A stretch of DNA of 64,000 nucleotides from Natrinema salinisoli. GTDB lineage: Archaea > Halobacteriota > Halobacteria > Halobacteriales > Natrialbaceae. Positions 17,528 through 26,550 of the stretch are shown in pieces. The notes under the pieces are model-generated. The model made no database searches, was not told the DNA's origin, and was given only the letters and a program-made list of their open reading frames with translations. Where the stretch lies: positions 3,286,001-3,350,000 of the forward strand of contig NZ_CP084469.1 of the NCBI RefSeq assembly GCF_020405205.1, written 5' to 3'. Each line of letters begins with the position of its first letter. Position 1 is the first letter of the stretch. The position numbers were made by a program, and so were the translations under genes.

Positions 17528-20003
17528 CCACGCCGCCGACCAGTGCCGCATCGACGACAGTATCGAACGCGCGGCCGACGCGCTCGGCTCGGTCTGGCCG
17601 CTACACTCCTTCGTCACGGCCAACCCCCTCTCGGGGTTCGAAGACGAGCCGTTTCACCGGGCCGTCGCGGAAGGCGAGCGACTGTTCGGCGGCCGCGGCT
17701 ACCCGCGTCCGTCCGTCTTCCGCCGGGCCTGGGACGACGGTCGGATCGATCCGGACGTGCTGAGCGACGAACTCGAGGCCCGCGGGATCGATCGGGATCC
17801 CGAGACGCTCCTCGACGAGCTGGCCGACGCCGAAACGGACGGCGGCACTGATATCGATCCCGCGACGGAGGCCGTCGACCGAGCGCTCTCGAAGTGGCTC
17901 GCGGCGTTTCTCGATCACGGCCAGGCGAAGTGGTCGATGCCCAACCGCGAGCAGGGATTCTACGCCGCCTGGCGCGAGGTCGCCCCGTACGACGGCGACG
18001 TCCCCGGCTGTAGCGACCCCGACGACCTCCCCCACACGGCGATCGACGCGCTCGAGGCGGTCCTCAGCGACTATCCCGAAGGCCGCTGGGTGGACATCGT
18101 CGAACACCACCTCGCCGCGCTCCCCGGCTGGAGCGGATTCGTCAAACAGCGGGCCGACGACGACGCCGATCAGTGGCAACGGGAGTACCCGATCACGCTG
18201 AACGGGTATCTCGCGGTGCGGCTGACGCTGGCCGACCTGTTGGACGCGCCGATCGATCCCGACGCCGCCGACGCCGCCAGCGGGGGTACCGGCACTGCCG
18301 TCGCCGCCGACGATGACGGCGAGGGCGACGAGGTGCCGCTCCCCGAAATCTGGCTGACCGCGTGGGAGCGGAGCTATCGAGAACGACTCCTCGAGGGGAT
18401 CGACGATACGGTCACGGATCCGTCCCACGGCGAGGGCTCGCGACCGGCGGCACAGCTCGTGTTCTGCATCGATACTCGCTCGGAGGTGATCCGTCGCCAC
18501 ATCGAAGCCCAGGGTCCCTACGAGACGCACGGCTACGCGGGATTCTTCGGCGTTCCGATGCGCTACCGGGGCTACGACGCCGCGACCGATATCGACGCCT
18601 GTCCGCCGATCGTCGACCCGGCCCATCGCGTCGTCGACCGTCCGGCGGACGATTCGGACGCCACGACCGCCCACGATCGATGGACCGGACTGGTGAACGC
18701 GGCCCGCAAACACTTCGAGGCGCTCAAGCACAACGTCGTCTCCGCGTTCACGTTCGTCGAAGGCGGTGGGGCCGCCTACGGTTCGGCCATGACGACGCGG
18801 ACGCTGTCGCCCGGGACCGTCTCCGCGCTCGAGGACGCCCTCGACGAGCGCGTGCCGAGCCGTCACGAGTTCTGTTCCCCCGCCGTCGACGAGGACGAGT
18901 ACGGCGATCACGCCCACGGCGCGGCCGATCTCCCGCAGGGGATGAGCCTCGAGGAGAAAGTCGAGTACGCCGCGACCGCCTTCGAGCTCATGGGCTGGGA
19001 GGAGTTCGCCCGCCTGGTCGTCTTCACCGGCCACGCAAGCGAGACGACGAACAACCCCTTCGACTCGAGCCTCGACTGCGGCGCCTGCGCCGGGAATCCG
19101 GGCGGACCGAACGCCCGCGTGCTCGCGACGATCTGTAACGACGAGGCCGTCCGCGAGAGCCTCCGCGACCGCGGCTTCGACGTCCCCGAGGACACCGTCT
19201 TCCTCGCGGGCGAACACAACACGACGACCGACGAGATCACCCTGTTCGACGGTGCGGTGCCCGACAGCCACCGGGCGGACCTCGAGACGGTCCGCGAGGA
19301 CCTCGCCCGCGCGCAGACCGGGGCCGCGGCCGAGCGCACTGCGTCGGTGGACGACGACGAAGCGGCCGTCGACGAGGTGAAACGGAAAGCGGCCGACTGG
19401 GCCGAAACCCGCCCCGAGTGGGGGCTGGCCGGGAACGCCTCCTTCGTCATCGGCCCGCGCGAACTCACCGACGATCGGAATCTCGACGGCCGGGCGTTCC
19501 TCCACTCCTACGACTGGACGACCGATCCGGACGGCGAGGCGCTCGAGGCGATCCTGGCGGGGCCGCTGGTCGTCACCCAGTGGATCAACAACCAGTACTA
19601 CTTCGCGACCGTGGACAACGGGGTCTACGGGAGCGGCTCGAAGGTCACCCAGAACCCGGTCGGCAACGTCGGCGTCGTGCAGGGCAACGGCGGCGACCTG
19701 ATGACCGGCCTGCCACTCCAGTCGCTGAAGATTGGCGACGACCGCCCGTACCACCAGCCGCTCCGCCTGACGGCGGTCGTCCACGCCCCGGTCGACCGCG
19801 TGACCGAGATTCTCCGCGAGCACGAGGACGTCCGTCGACTGCTCGACAACGGCTGGATCGGGGACCTGACCGTCCTCGATCCCGAACGCGATAACGCGAC
19901 CTTCCGCTATCGGGGCGACCTCGAGTGGGAGACCGATGCCGAGGTCGAGGCCACGGCGGAGAGCGGGCCCGCGCCGACCCCACAGCCGGCGGCCGACGAC
20001 TGA
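17517..20003 (+). CDS. dabA: DabA, zinc subunit of inorganic-carbon transporter (DUF2309)
   Basis: An 828-residue DUF2309 protein, cytoplasmic and distantly carbonic-anhydrase-like. The four zinc/active-site residues described for DabA appear to be conserved: Cys317 and Asp319 in FCIDTRSEV, and His506 and Cys521 in the TGHASETTNNP...DCGACAG block, with the same CxD and H-N14-C spacing as the characterised bacterial protein. It should convert CO2 to bicarbonate vectorially when bound to DabB. An acidic Asp/Ala-rich insert (about 246-275) is a typical haloarchaeal adaptation. It is translationally coupled to dabB and convergent with a beta-carbonic anhydrase 57 bases downstream. Confidence 0.92.
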   Translation: MTSDHAADQCRIDDSIERAADALGSVWPLHSFVTANPLSGFEDEPFHRAVAEGERLFGGRGYPRPSVFRRAWDDGRIDPDVLSDELEARGIDRDPETLLDELADAETDGGTDIDPATEAVDRALSKWLAAFLDHGQAKWSMPNREQGFYAAWREVAPYDGDVPGCSDPDDLPHTAIDALEAVLSDYPEGRWVDIVEHHLAALPGWSGFVKQRADDDADQWQREYPITLNGYLAVRLTLADLLDAPIDPDAADAASGGTGTAVAADDDGEGDEVPLPEIWLTAWERSYRERLLEGIDDTVTDPSHGEGSRPAAQLVFCIDTRSEVIRRHIEAQGPYETHGYAGFFGVPMRYRGYDAATDIDACPPIVDPAHRVVDRPADDSDATTAHDRWTGLVNAARKHFEALKHNVVSAFTFVEGGGAAYGSAMTTRTLSPGTVSALEDALDERVPSRHEFCSPAVDEDEYGDHAHGAADLPQGMSLEEKVEYAATAFELMGWEEFARLVVFTGHASETTNNPFDSSLDCGACAGNPGGPNARVLATICNDEAVRESLRDRGFDVPEDTVFLAGEHNTTTDEITLFDGAVPDSHRADLETVREDLARAQTGAAAERTASVDDDEAAVDEVKRKAADWAETRPEWGLAGNASFVIGPRELTDDRNLDGRAFLHSYDWTTDPDGEALEAILAGPLVVTQWINNQYYFATVDNGVYGSGSKVTQNPVGNVGVVQGNGGDLMTGLPLQSLKIGDDRPYHQPLRLTAVVHAPVDRVTEILREHEDVRRLLDNGWIGDLTVLDPERDNATFRYRGDLEWETDAEVEATAESGPAPTPQPAADD

Positions 20004-20059
20004 GGCCCCGTTCTCTCTGGTTCCTATCGTCCATTTGGCTACCGAACGCGTACCACCGA

Positions 20060-20764
20060 CTACCGGGAGAGCAGACTGCGGGTCGTCACCTCGTAGCCCT
20101 CGGGAACGAGGGCCGCGAGGACGTCGGGGTCGGTCTCGCCGTTGACGGAGACGAGATACGTTCGGCCGGGTTCGTCGCCGTAAATCCCCTGGAAATCGTA
20201 GACGAACCCGTAGACGTCGACGGTGTCCGGCACGTCGTCGGCCTCGCGGAGGGACCGCGCCTGGTAGTCGACGTTGTACTCGACGAGCTGGTTGATCACG
20301 CGCACGTCGTCCGCGTCGGGGTCGACGAGACCGCTCTCGAGCCCCTCCTCGACGACGGGAACGAGCATGTCGACCCACTTGTCGACCCCCTGCGGACCCG
20401 GCGGCCGCTCGCCGGTCGCGACCCGGTAGGCGGCGGTGACGGCGCCACAGCCGGTGTGGCCGACGACGGCGACGACGTCGGTCCCGGTGTGGTGGATCGG
20501 ATAGAGGATCCCCCCGTCGATGATCCGCTCGCCGTCGTCCTCGTCCCAGACCTGATTTCCGATGTTGCTCGGCGTGAAGACCGCTCCCGGACGGTCGATG
20601 CCCCACATACCTTCGTGTGAGACCCGCGAGTCCGAACAACAGATCGCGACGACGGTCGGGTGCTGGCTCGTCTGGACGTCCGCGAAGTAGTCGTCGGGCA
20701 GCGACGCGACGTGGCGCTCGTTGCCCGCGAGTAGCCGCTCGAGGATCTCGTGATCAGTCCCCAT
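20060..20764 (-). CDS. can: Beta-class carbonic anhydrase
   Basis: A 234-residue zinc enzyme interconverting CO2 and bicarbonate. Zinc ligands are Cys43 (CSDSR), His103 and Cys106 (GHTGC), and the catalytic dyad is Asp45/Arg47. The usual RNAG loop is replaced by PSNIGNQV, a variant of this family branch. The longer frame upstream is non-coding in character; MGTDHEILERL at 20764 fits the family start. It faces the dabBA operon tail to tail, so both halves of inorganic carbon handling lie together, probably to balance bicarbonate supply for carboxylases. Confidence 0.93.
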   Translation of the reverse strand: MGTDHEILERLLAGNERHVASLPDDYFADVQTSQHPTVVAICCSDSRVSHEGMWGIDRPGAVFTPSNIGNQVWDEDDGERIIDGGILYPIHHTGTDVVAVVGHTGCGAVTAAYRVATGERPPGPQGVDKWVDMLVPVVEEGLESGLVDPDADDVRVINQLVEYNVDYQARSLREADDVPDTVDVYGFVYDFQGIYGDEPGRTYLVSVNGETDPDVLAALVPEGYEVTTRSLLSR

Positions 20765-20903
20765 ACGTGACGTACAATGACGCGTCTCAAAAAGATTCGA
20801 CCGCCGAGGGCCTGAACCGTTGGTTTCGGGCGCGGGGGAGGTACATTCTACCGCGAACTTCCGCGAGCCCAATATTAACCTACTGGAACTTCCATAGGGA
20901 CGT

Positions 20904-21920
20904 ATGGCAGAAACCAGACAATGGCAACTCGCCAGCCGGCCCGTCGGCGAACCGACCCACGATAACTTCGAACTCGTCACCGTCGACCGGCCCGAACCGG
21001 GCGACGGCGAGGTCCTCGTGAAGACGCTGTATCAGTCCGTCGACCCCTACATGCGCGGCCGGATGCGCGATGCGGAATCGTACGCCGAGCCGTGGGACGT
21101 CGGCGACCCGATGCGGGCGGGGATCGTCGGCGAGGTCCTCGAGTCCAACGCCGACGGGTTCGACGAAGGCGACGTCGTCACCGGCGACCTCCTCTGGGCG
21201 GAGCACGCCGTCGGCGACGCGGACGAACTCCGGAAAGTGAACCCGGAACTCGGCCCGGTCTCGACGGCGCTCGGCGTCCTCGGCATGCCCGGCGTGACGG
21301 CCTACTGGGGCCTGCTCGATGTCGGCGACCCGAAGCCCGGCGACACTGTGTTCGTCTCCGCCGCCGCGGGGGCGGTCGGCTCCGTCGTCGGCCAGCTCGC
21401 CCGGCTCAACGGCGCGCGCGTCGTCGGGACCGCCGGCAGCGACGAGAAGATCGACTGGCTCACCGAGGAGCTCGGCTTCGACGCCGCGATCAACTACAAG
21501 GAGACCGACGATCTCTCCGGTGCCGTGGCCGAGGCCTGCCCGAACGGGATCGACGTCTACTTCGACAACGTCGGCGGCCCGATCACCGATGCCGTCTGGC
21601 CACGGCTCAACGAGTTCTCTCGCGTCGCGATCTGCGGCCAGATCTCGCTGTACAACGAGACCGAGGTCCCGACCGGCCCCCGAAAGCTCGCGACGCTCAT
21701 CGAGAAACGCGCGAAAGTCGAAGGCCTGCTCGTCAGCGATTACGAGGACCGGTGGGGCGAAGCGCTCACGCGACTCTCGCAGTTCATCGGCGAGGGCGAG
21801 CTGCAGTACCGCGAGAACGTCGTCGAGGGCTTCGAAAACGCACCCGACGCGTTCCTCGGGCTGTTCGAGGGAGATAACATCGGCAAACAGCTCGTCAAAG
21901 TCGCCGAGCGAGACGCGTAA
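20904..21920 (+). CDS. NADP-dependent oxidoreductase, MDR superfamily
   Basis: A 338-residue zinc-independent medium-chain reductase of the leukotriene B4 12-hydroxydehydrogenase/prostaglandin reductase/CurA type. It starts ETRQWQLASRPVGEPTHDNFEL, contains DPYMRGRM and has a Rossmann motif AAGAVGSVVGQLA (about 150-162). 'YFDNVGG' follows. The family reduces alpha,beta-unsaturated ketones or quinones with NADPH; the exact substrate is unknown. It is divergent from the carbonic anhydrase gene. Confidence 0.9.
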   Translation: MAETRQWQLASRPVGEPTHDNFELVTVDRPEPGDGEVLVKTLYQSVDPYMRGRMRDAESYAEPWDVGDPMRAGIVGEVLESNADGFDEGDVVTGDLLWAEHAVGDADELRKVNPELGPVSTALGVLGMPGVTAYWGLLDVGDPKPGDTVFVSAAAGAVGSVVGQLARLNGARVVGTAGSDEKIDWLTEELGFDAAINYKETDDLSGAVAEACPNGIDVYFDNVGGPITDAVWPRLNEFSRVAICGQISLYNETEVPTGPRKLATLIEKRAKVEGLLVSDYEDRWGEALTRLSQFIGEGELQYRENVVEGFENAPDAFLGLFEGDNIGKQLVKVAERDA

Positions 21921-21954
21921 GCGCGGACGGAGAACGTTCCCGAATTTTTGTCGC

Positions 21955-22758
21955 TCAGTCCGTCAGCCCGTAGCCGATTTTAAACAGGTAGACGTCGATC
22001 GCCAAGACGAGGACGGTCCCCGTGGTGAGCACCCCGAGCGAGACCAGCGGCGCGAACTCGGTGTAGGGCGCGGGCAGGATGCTGACTCCGATCAGATCCG
22101 AGTAGCCCAGCAGTCCGTACCGGACGCTGTCGACCATGTAGACCATCGGATTTAGCAGGGAGAGGTTCACCTGCCAGGCCTGCTCGAACGTCTCGAGCGA
22201 GTAGAAGACCGCACCGAAGAACACCAGCGGCCGGAGGATGAACTGGTTCATCACGGTCAGATCGTCGAAATCCCGGGCGATGAGTCCGCCGATGATGCCG
22301 AACCCGGCGAACAGCGACGTGATGACGACCATCGTGGCGACGAGGTAGAGGCCGTGTTCGATGCTGATCGGGACGAACACCCGACCGACGGCGGCGATGA
22401 TGAGGCCGACGACGAGCCCTCGCACCGCGCTGGCACCGACGTAGGCGACGACCATCTCGACGTAAGATAGCGGTGAGGTCAGCGTCTCGTGGATGTATTC
22501 GTTCCACCGGCCGTGGAAGATCGAGAACGAGGCGTTCTCGAACGCGTTCGAGATCGCGCCCAGCACGATGAGGCCGGGGACGATGAAGAGAATGTAGTCG
22601 AAGCCGGCGATCTTGTCGATCCGGTTGCCGAGGATCACGCCGAAGACGGCGAAGTAGAGCACGTTCGTGATCGCCGGCGGCATGAACGTGTTCTTGGGCC
22701 GGCGGACGAACCGCAGTATCTCGCGGCGGAAGAGCGCGCGGAAGCCCACCGACAGCAT
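21955..22758 (-). CDS. ABC-2 type exporter permease
   Basis: A 267-residue permease with six hydrophobic segments and the ABC2_membrane layout: 'FIVPGLIVLGAISNAFENASFSI', 'LTSPLSYVEMV' and a late 'LNPMVYMVDSVRYGLLGY'. It works with the ATPase encoded immediately upstream, whose stop overlaps its ATG (TGATG). Families of this type export drugs, lipids or polysaccharides; the cargo is not evident. Confidence 0.9.
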   Translation of the reverse strand: MLSVGFRALFRREILRFVRRPKNTFMPPAITNVLYFAVFGVILGNRIDKIAGFDYILFIVPGLIVLGAISNAFENASFSIFHGRWNEYIHETLTSPLSYVEMVVAYVGASAVRGLVVGLIIAAVGRVFVPISIEHGLYLVATMVVITSLFAGFGIIGGLIARDFDDLTVMNQFILRPLVFFGAVFYSLETFEQAWQVNLSLLNPMVYMVDSVRYGLLGYSDLIGVSILPAPYTEFAPLVSLGVLTTGTVLVLAIDVYLFKIGYGLTD

Positions 22759-23768
22759 CAGGCGACCCCCTCCTGTTCGCGCTCCCGCTCTTGCTCGCGG
22801 CTCACCGGCGGTTCCTCGTCCGTGCTGTCCGCCGACGATCGAGTCACGGTCCGATCCTCGCTTCGCGTCAGGTCGACGAAGATCTCCTCGAGCGATGTTC
22901 GCGTAATCTCGAGGTCGGCGATCTCGTGGCCCATCGCCTCGAGGTCATTGAGCAACTGCGGCGCGGTCGAGCCGCCGTCGTCGACGCGGACCTCGAGGCG
23001 GTCGCCCGATACCGTCGTTTCGTGTGCGTAGGGGCCGAGGTCGGGTTCGGTGGACGGTGTCGACTCGAGGCGCACGGCGATCGTGTCGGTCCCGCGCTGT
23101 TTCAGGTCGTCCGGCGTCGCGACGGTCACCTTCCGGCCCTCGTTCATGATCGCGACGCGATCACAGAGGCGTTCGGCCTCCTCGATGTAGTGGGTCGTCA
23201 GGAGGATCGTCGTCCCCTCCTCGTTGAGTTCTTGCACGAGTTCCCAGAGGTCGTGCCGGAGCTGGACGTCGACGCCCGCGGTCGGCTCGTCCAGAATGAG
23301 CAGATCGGGTTCGGTCACCAGCGCTCGAGCGAGCAGCAGGCGCCGTTTCATCCCGCCGGAGAGCCAGTCGAAGCGCTCGTCGCGCTTGTCGTAGATCCCG
23401 ACGCGTTTGAGAACCTCGTCGGCTCGGTCGGCGGCTTCGTCTTCGGGGACGCCGTGATAGCCCGCCTTGTGTTTCAAGACTTCTCGAATCGAGAAGAACC
23501 GGTCGACGTTGAACTCCTGGGGTGCGAGCCCGATCGCGTCCCGGGCCTGTCGATAGTCGTCCTCGACGTCGTAGCCGAAGACTCGCGCCTCACCGCCGGT
23601 CTTGCGAACCAGGCCGACCAGCGTGTTGATGAACGTCGTCTTCCCCGCCCCGTTGGGGCCGAGGAGACCGAAGAACTCGCCTTCCTCGACGGTCAGCGAC
23701 AGCTCCTGCAGGGCGCGCAACTCACCATACTCTTTCACGAGGTCGACGGTCTCGATGGCCGGTGGCAT
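22758..23768 (-). CDS. ABC-2 type exporter ATPase (daunorubicin-resistance type)
   Basis: A 336-residue ATPase with Walker A GPNGAGKTT (about residue 40), signature LSGGMKRR, Walker B LLILDEPTAGVD and switch His (TTHYIEEAE). A C-terminal DrrA-like domain of about 100 residues ends in an acidic Arg/Glu tail. The start MPPAIETVDLVKEYG (23768) was chosen; 16 extra codons upstream look non-coding. It is the first gene of the exporter pair. Confidence 0.92.
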   Translation of the reverse strand: MPPAIETVDLVKEYGELRALQELSLTVEEGEFFGLLGPNGAGKTTFINTLVGLVRKTGGEARVFGYDVEDDYRQARDAIGLAPQEFNVDRFFSIREVLKHKAGYHGVPEDEAADRADEVLKRVGIYDKRDERFDWLSGGMKRRLLLARALVTEPDLLILDEPTAGVDVQLRHDLWELVQELNEEGTTILLTTHYIEEAERLCDRVAIMNEGRKVTVATPDDLKQRGTDTIAVRLESTPSTEPDLGPYAHETTVSGDRLEVRVDDGGSTAPQLLNDLEAMGHEIADLEITRTSLEEIFVDLTRSEDRTVTRSSADSTDEEPPVSREQEREREQEGVA

Positions 23769-23869
23769 CGGCCCAGCATCGGCCCCGGCCGCGGTTAAGA
23801 ATGTTGGTCTCGGCACTCTAGCCGGCCGCTACGGCCGGTAACGGCTCTCATACCCGCTCGCCGATCGTC

Positions 23870-25099
23870 CTAATCCGCGCTCTGCAGTCGACTCGAGAGC
23901 GCGACCGCACCGCTCTGTTGTACGATGTCGAAGGCCGTCATCACGTCGGTCCGCGAGATCAACCCCACGAGGTCGTCGTCTTCGCCCGACGTTTCGCCGC
24001 GCGAACCGTCAGCGGACCGGTGGTCCGCGCCATCGATGACGATCAACCGGCCGATATCGTGTTCCCGCATTCGTTCGATGGCCGTCATCGCGTCCGAATC
24101 GGCGGTGATCGTCTGCAGATCGGTCGTCATCACGTCTTCGACGGTGTAGGCGTCGCGCTCGACCGGCTCGACGTCGCGGGCGTCGGACAGCGTCACGAGG
24201 CCGACGAGTCGTTCCCCCTCGAACGCGTTGCTATCGACGACCGGATAGCCGGTGTGGCGCTCCGTGAACATCCGCTGGATCAGTTCCGCGATCGTCGTCT
24301 CCGGCTCGACGGTGTGGAGATCCGCCGCCGACGTCATGATGTCGCCGACGGTGACGTCCTGAAACGCGGCCTTCATGGTCACCTGCTGGGCTTCGCTCGA
24401 GGCGGCGATGTAGACGAAGAAGGCGACGCCGATCAGGATGGGGTTGAACGTGACGAAGAGGCCGAACAGCCCCATGGCGACCGCGAAGAGCTTGCCGACG
24501 CCGGCGGCCTGTTGGGTCGCCCGCGCGTAGGGTTGGTTACGCGCCAACAGCGCTCGGAGAACGCGACCGCCGTCCATCGGAAAAGCCGGGACCATATTGA
24601 AGAACGCGAGTGCGACGTTCAGGATGGCGAGGTAGCCGAGCACGAACCGCGCGCCGCTGAGACTCTCGGGGGTGACGACGAAGAGCCCGTAGGAGCCGAC
24701 GCCGACCAGAATGCTGACGATCGGGCCGGCGACGGCGATGGTGAGTTCCTGTCGCCAGTTCTCGGGCATCTCCGAGAAGGCGGCGATGCCGCCGAACAGC
24801 CAGAGCGTGATCGAGTCGATCGGGAACCCGTAGCGCTGAGCGGTCAGCGAGTGCCCGAGTTCGTGGAGCACGACGCCGACGAACAGGCCGACTGCGGCGG
24901 CCAGTCCGAGCAGCCACGGTGACAGCCCACCGGTGATCGAACCGACATCGATCCCCGCCCCGAGTCCGTCGTTCAGTATCCCCGCGACCTCGTCGATCTG
25001 CGCGCCGATGAGATACGCGAACAACGGAAGTACCAGCAGGAACGTCAGATCGAGCTTGATCGGGATTCCGAAGAGGGAGCCGATCCGGAAACTCCTCAT
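23870..25099 (-). CDS. Site-2 protease family zinc metalloprotease with CBS domains
   Basis: A 409-residue intramembrane protease. Catalytic zinc motif HELGH is at residues 79-83 in a membrane helix, and the third ligand lies in FPMDGGRVLRA (about 175-185). About six membrane segments occupy residues 1-240. Two CBS domains follow (about 255-315 and 325-395), separated by an acidic insert and likely sensing adenosine nucleotides. Family M50B enzymes cleave membrane-bound regulators; the substrate here is unknown. It is monocistronic, with a 216-base AT-rich gap upstream of its start. Confidence 0.92.
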   Translation of the reverse strand: MRSFRIGSLFGIPIKLDLTFLLVLPLFAYLIGAQIDEVAGILNDGLGAGIDVGSITGGLSPWLLGLAAAVGLFVGVVLHELGHSLTAQRYGFPIDSITLWLFGGIAAFSEMPENWRQELTIAVAGPIVSILVGVGSYGLFVVTPESLSGARFVLGYLAILNVALAFFNMVPAFPMDGGRVLRALLARNQPYARATQQAAGVGKLFAVAMGLFGLFVTFNPILIGVAFFVYIAASSEAQQVTMKAAFQDVTVGDIMTSAADLHTVEPETTIAELIQRMFTERHTGYPVVDSNAFEGERLVGLVTLSDARDVEPVERDAYTVEDVMTTDLQTITADSDAMTAIERMREHDIGRLIVIDGADHRSADGSRGETSGEDDDLVGLISRTDVMTAFDIVQQSGAVALSSRLQSAD

Positions 25100-25315
25100 A
25101 CCATCTCGTTCCGGCGGCGGAACCTTAAATACGCCGACGAGATGACGGCTCGGTCGCGCAACGTCCTGCCAGCACCGCGCTATACACCCAACCGAATTTC
25201 ACATTATAGTTTTTCTGACCGTCTCGAGAATAGTGTATAAACACGATAATACTTGCTAGTGACTATATACCCACTTCACCACAGACTTTTACGCGTGTTT
25301 GGCATCGGTGGTGGT

Positions 25316-25546
25316 ATGATGCACGAAGCCCAGACGACCGATCCGATCACCCAACTGCCGTCCGAACTCGACTCCGCACAGAGCAAACTCGTCTACCTCA
25401 CGCTCGAGGCCACCGGCGGAGCCACGACCGACGACCTGAGCCAGCTGCTGAACATGCAGAAACTCTCGATTCTGAGCGTCTGCTCCTCGCTCTCGAGCGA
25501 GGGGCTGATCGAACGGCCCGGTGCCGAGTACGTCCTCGCCAACTGA
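25316..25546 (+). CDS. Small winged-helix regulator (MarR/TrmB-like)
   Basis: A 76-residue protein that is essentially one winged helix-turn-helix: LDSAQSKLVYLTLEATGGATTDDLSQLLNMQKLSILSVCSSLSSEGLIERPGAEYVLAN. Two adjacent ATGs (25316 and 25319) are possible starts; the frame further upstream is AT-rich intergenic sequence. Haloarchaeal homologues are small DNA-binding proteins. It precedes rpl10e by 105 bases in the same direction but rpl10e has its own TATA box. Confidence 0.75.
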   Translation: MMHEAQTTDPITQLPSELDSAQSKLVYLTLEATGGATTDDLSQLLNMQKLSILSVCSSLSSEGLIERPGAEYVLAN

Positions 25547-25651
25547 GTCCCGGCCGCAGTCACCGGCTGTCGTCCCCGGAACTGATCCGACGCGGCGCTT
25601 CGAAGCCTTTATCCGCGCGGTGGGCCTGCGTTTTCGTAAGTAACCACAACC

Positions 25652-26182
25652 ATGTCAGACAAGCCTGCCTCCATGTACCGGGAAATCAGTAAGCCGGCCT
25701 ACACGCGCCGCGAATACATTACTGGTATCCCCGGATCGAAGATCGCACAGCACGATATGGGCGATGCCCAGGCGGACGCCGACGACTACCCCGTCCAGAT
25801 CAGCCTCGTCACGGAAGAAGAGGTCCAGATCCGTCACGGCTCCCTCGAGGCCTCGCGCCTCTCTGCGAACCGTCACATGCTGAAAAACGCCGGCGAGAAC
25901 AACTACAAGATGGTTCTCCGCAAGTTCCCCCACCACGTCATCCGGGAGAACAAGCAGGCGACGGGCGCAGGGGCAGACCGTGTCTCCGACGGGATGCGCC
26001 AGGCCTTCGGGAAGATCGTCGGCACCGCCGCTCGTATCGACGCCGGCGAGCGTATTTTCACCATCTGGTGTGACGTCGACGACGCCGAATTCGCCAAGGA
26101 CGCGCTCCGCCGCTCCTACAACAAGATCTCGCCGCCGTGTCGCGTCATCGTCGAGCGCGGCGAAGAACAGCTGATCGCATAA
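25652..26182 (+). CDS. rpl10e: Large ribosomal subunit protein L10e (uL16)
   Basis: A 176-residue protein of the L16/L10e family that binds 23S rRNA near the A site and the 5S rRNA corridor. It begins [27 protein letters not shown] and contains the [15 protein letters not shown] loop ([31 protein letters not shown]) and the end '[10 protein letters not shown]'. A CTTTATC TATA-like element lies about 44 bases before the ATG. Length and sequence are standard. Confidence 0.97.
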   Translation: MSDKPASMYREISKPAYTRREYITGIPGSKIAQHDMGDAQADADDYPVQISLVTEEEVQIRHGSLEASRLSANRHMLKNAGENNYKMVLRKFPHHVIRENKQATGAGADRVSDGMRQAFGKIVGTAARIDAGERIFTIWCDVDDAEFAKDALRRSYNKISPPCRVIVERGEEQLIA

Positions 26183-26200
26183 ACCGAAGTTTTGCTCTGC

Positions 26201-26221
26201 GGGCGCGGCGAAGCCGCGCCC
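26201..26221. repeat. Perfect hairpin, 9-bp stem, GAA loop
   Basis: GGGCGCGGC-GAA-GCCGCGCCC begins 19 bases after the rpl10e stop. An outer pairing of TTTTGC (about 26190-26195) with GCAAAA (26225-26230) extends the stem. It may act as a terminator or RNA-end stabiliser for rpl10e, or as a REP-like element. Confidence 0.65.
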
Positions 26222-26268
26222 TCGGCAAAAATTCGATTAAAAGCACTCCTCCCTCCGTTCTATCACTC

Positions 26269-26293
26269 CTGAGCGGCGCGAAGCGCCGCTCAG
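26269..26293. repeat. Perfect hairpin, 11-bp stem, GAA loop
   Basis: CTGAGCGGCGC-GAA-GCGCCGCTCAG, 48 bases after the previous hairpin and with the same GAA triloop. The repeated design (GC-rich arms, three-base loop) resembles the elements inside the gene at 56449 and suggests a dispersed palindrome family. Confidence 0.65.
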
Positions 26294-26550
26294 TCGTTCG
26301 TTCACATCGGTCGTCGGCCCGCTCGTTCGTGCCTTCGGCACTCACTCGCGGTCGGTTCGGTGAACCGCCTGCCCTTCCCCGGGTCCTGCGTCTCTCGCGT
26401 CTGCTCGAGACGCACTCCCGGCCGCGGGGAATTCGAGCGTTCGAGCGGTCCGCTCGTCGCCGGACTACACGTTGCGATTACGCCAGCGCCAGTTTGTTCG
26501 TTGGTTGCTCAGACGAAAGAATAACGTGGGGTCGCTATGCCATATCGCGT

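Larger units (their letters stand above)
26183..26550. other. Intergenic, palindrome-rich, no gene
   Basis: These 368 bases contain two perfect hairpins (26201-26221 and 26269-26293) and several weaker inverted repeats, such as CTTCGG/CCTTCGGCAC-type and CGTCTGCTCGAGACG-type elements near 26330-26415. Open frames across it have arginine/serine-rich, non-haloarchaeal composition, so no protein is called. Confidence 0.55.

Noticed and set aside
17601..20639. A 1012-codon open frame on the minus strand antisense to dabA
   Set aside because: It is the mirror of a GC-rich coding region. The composition (Arg/Gly/Asp runs) is that of a shadow frame, and dabA has clear motifs.
26145..26345. A minus-strand frame over the hairpins after rpl10e
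   Set aside because: Arg/Leu-rich and palindromic; explained by the hairpins.
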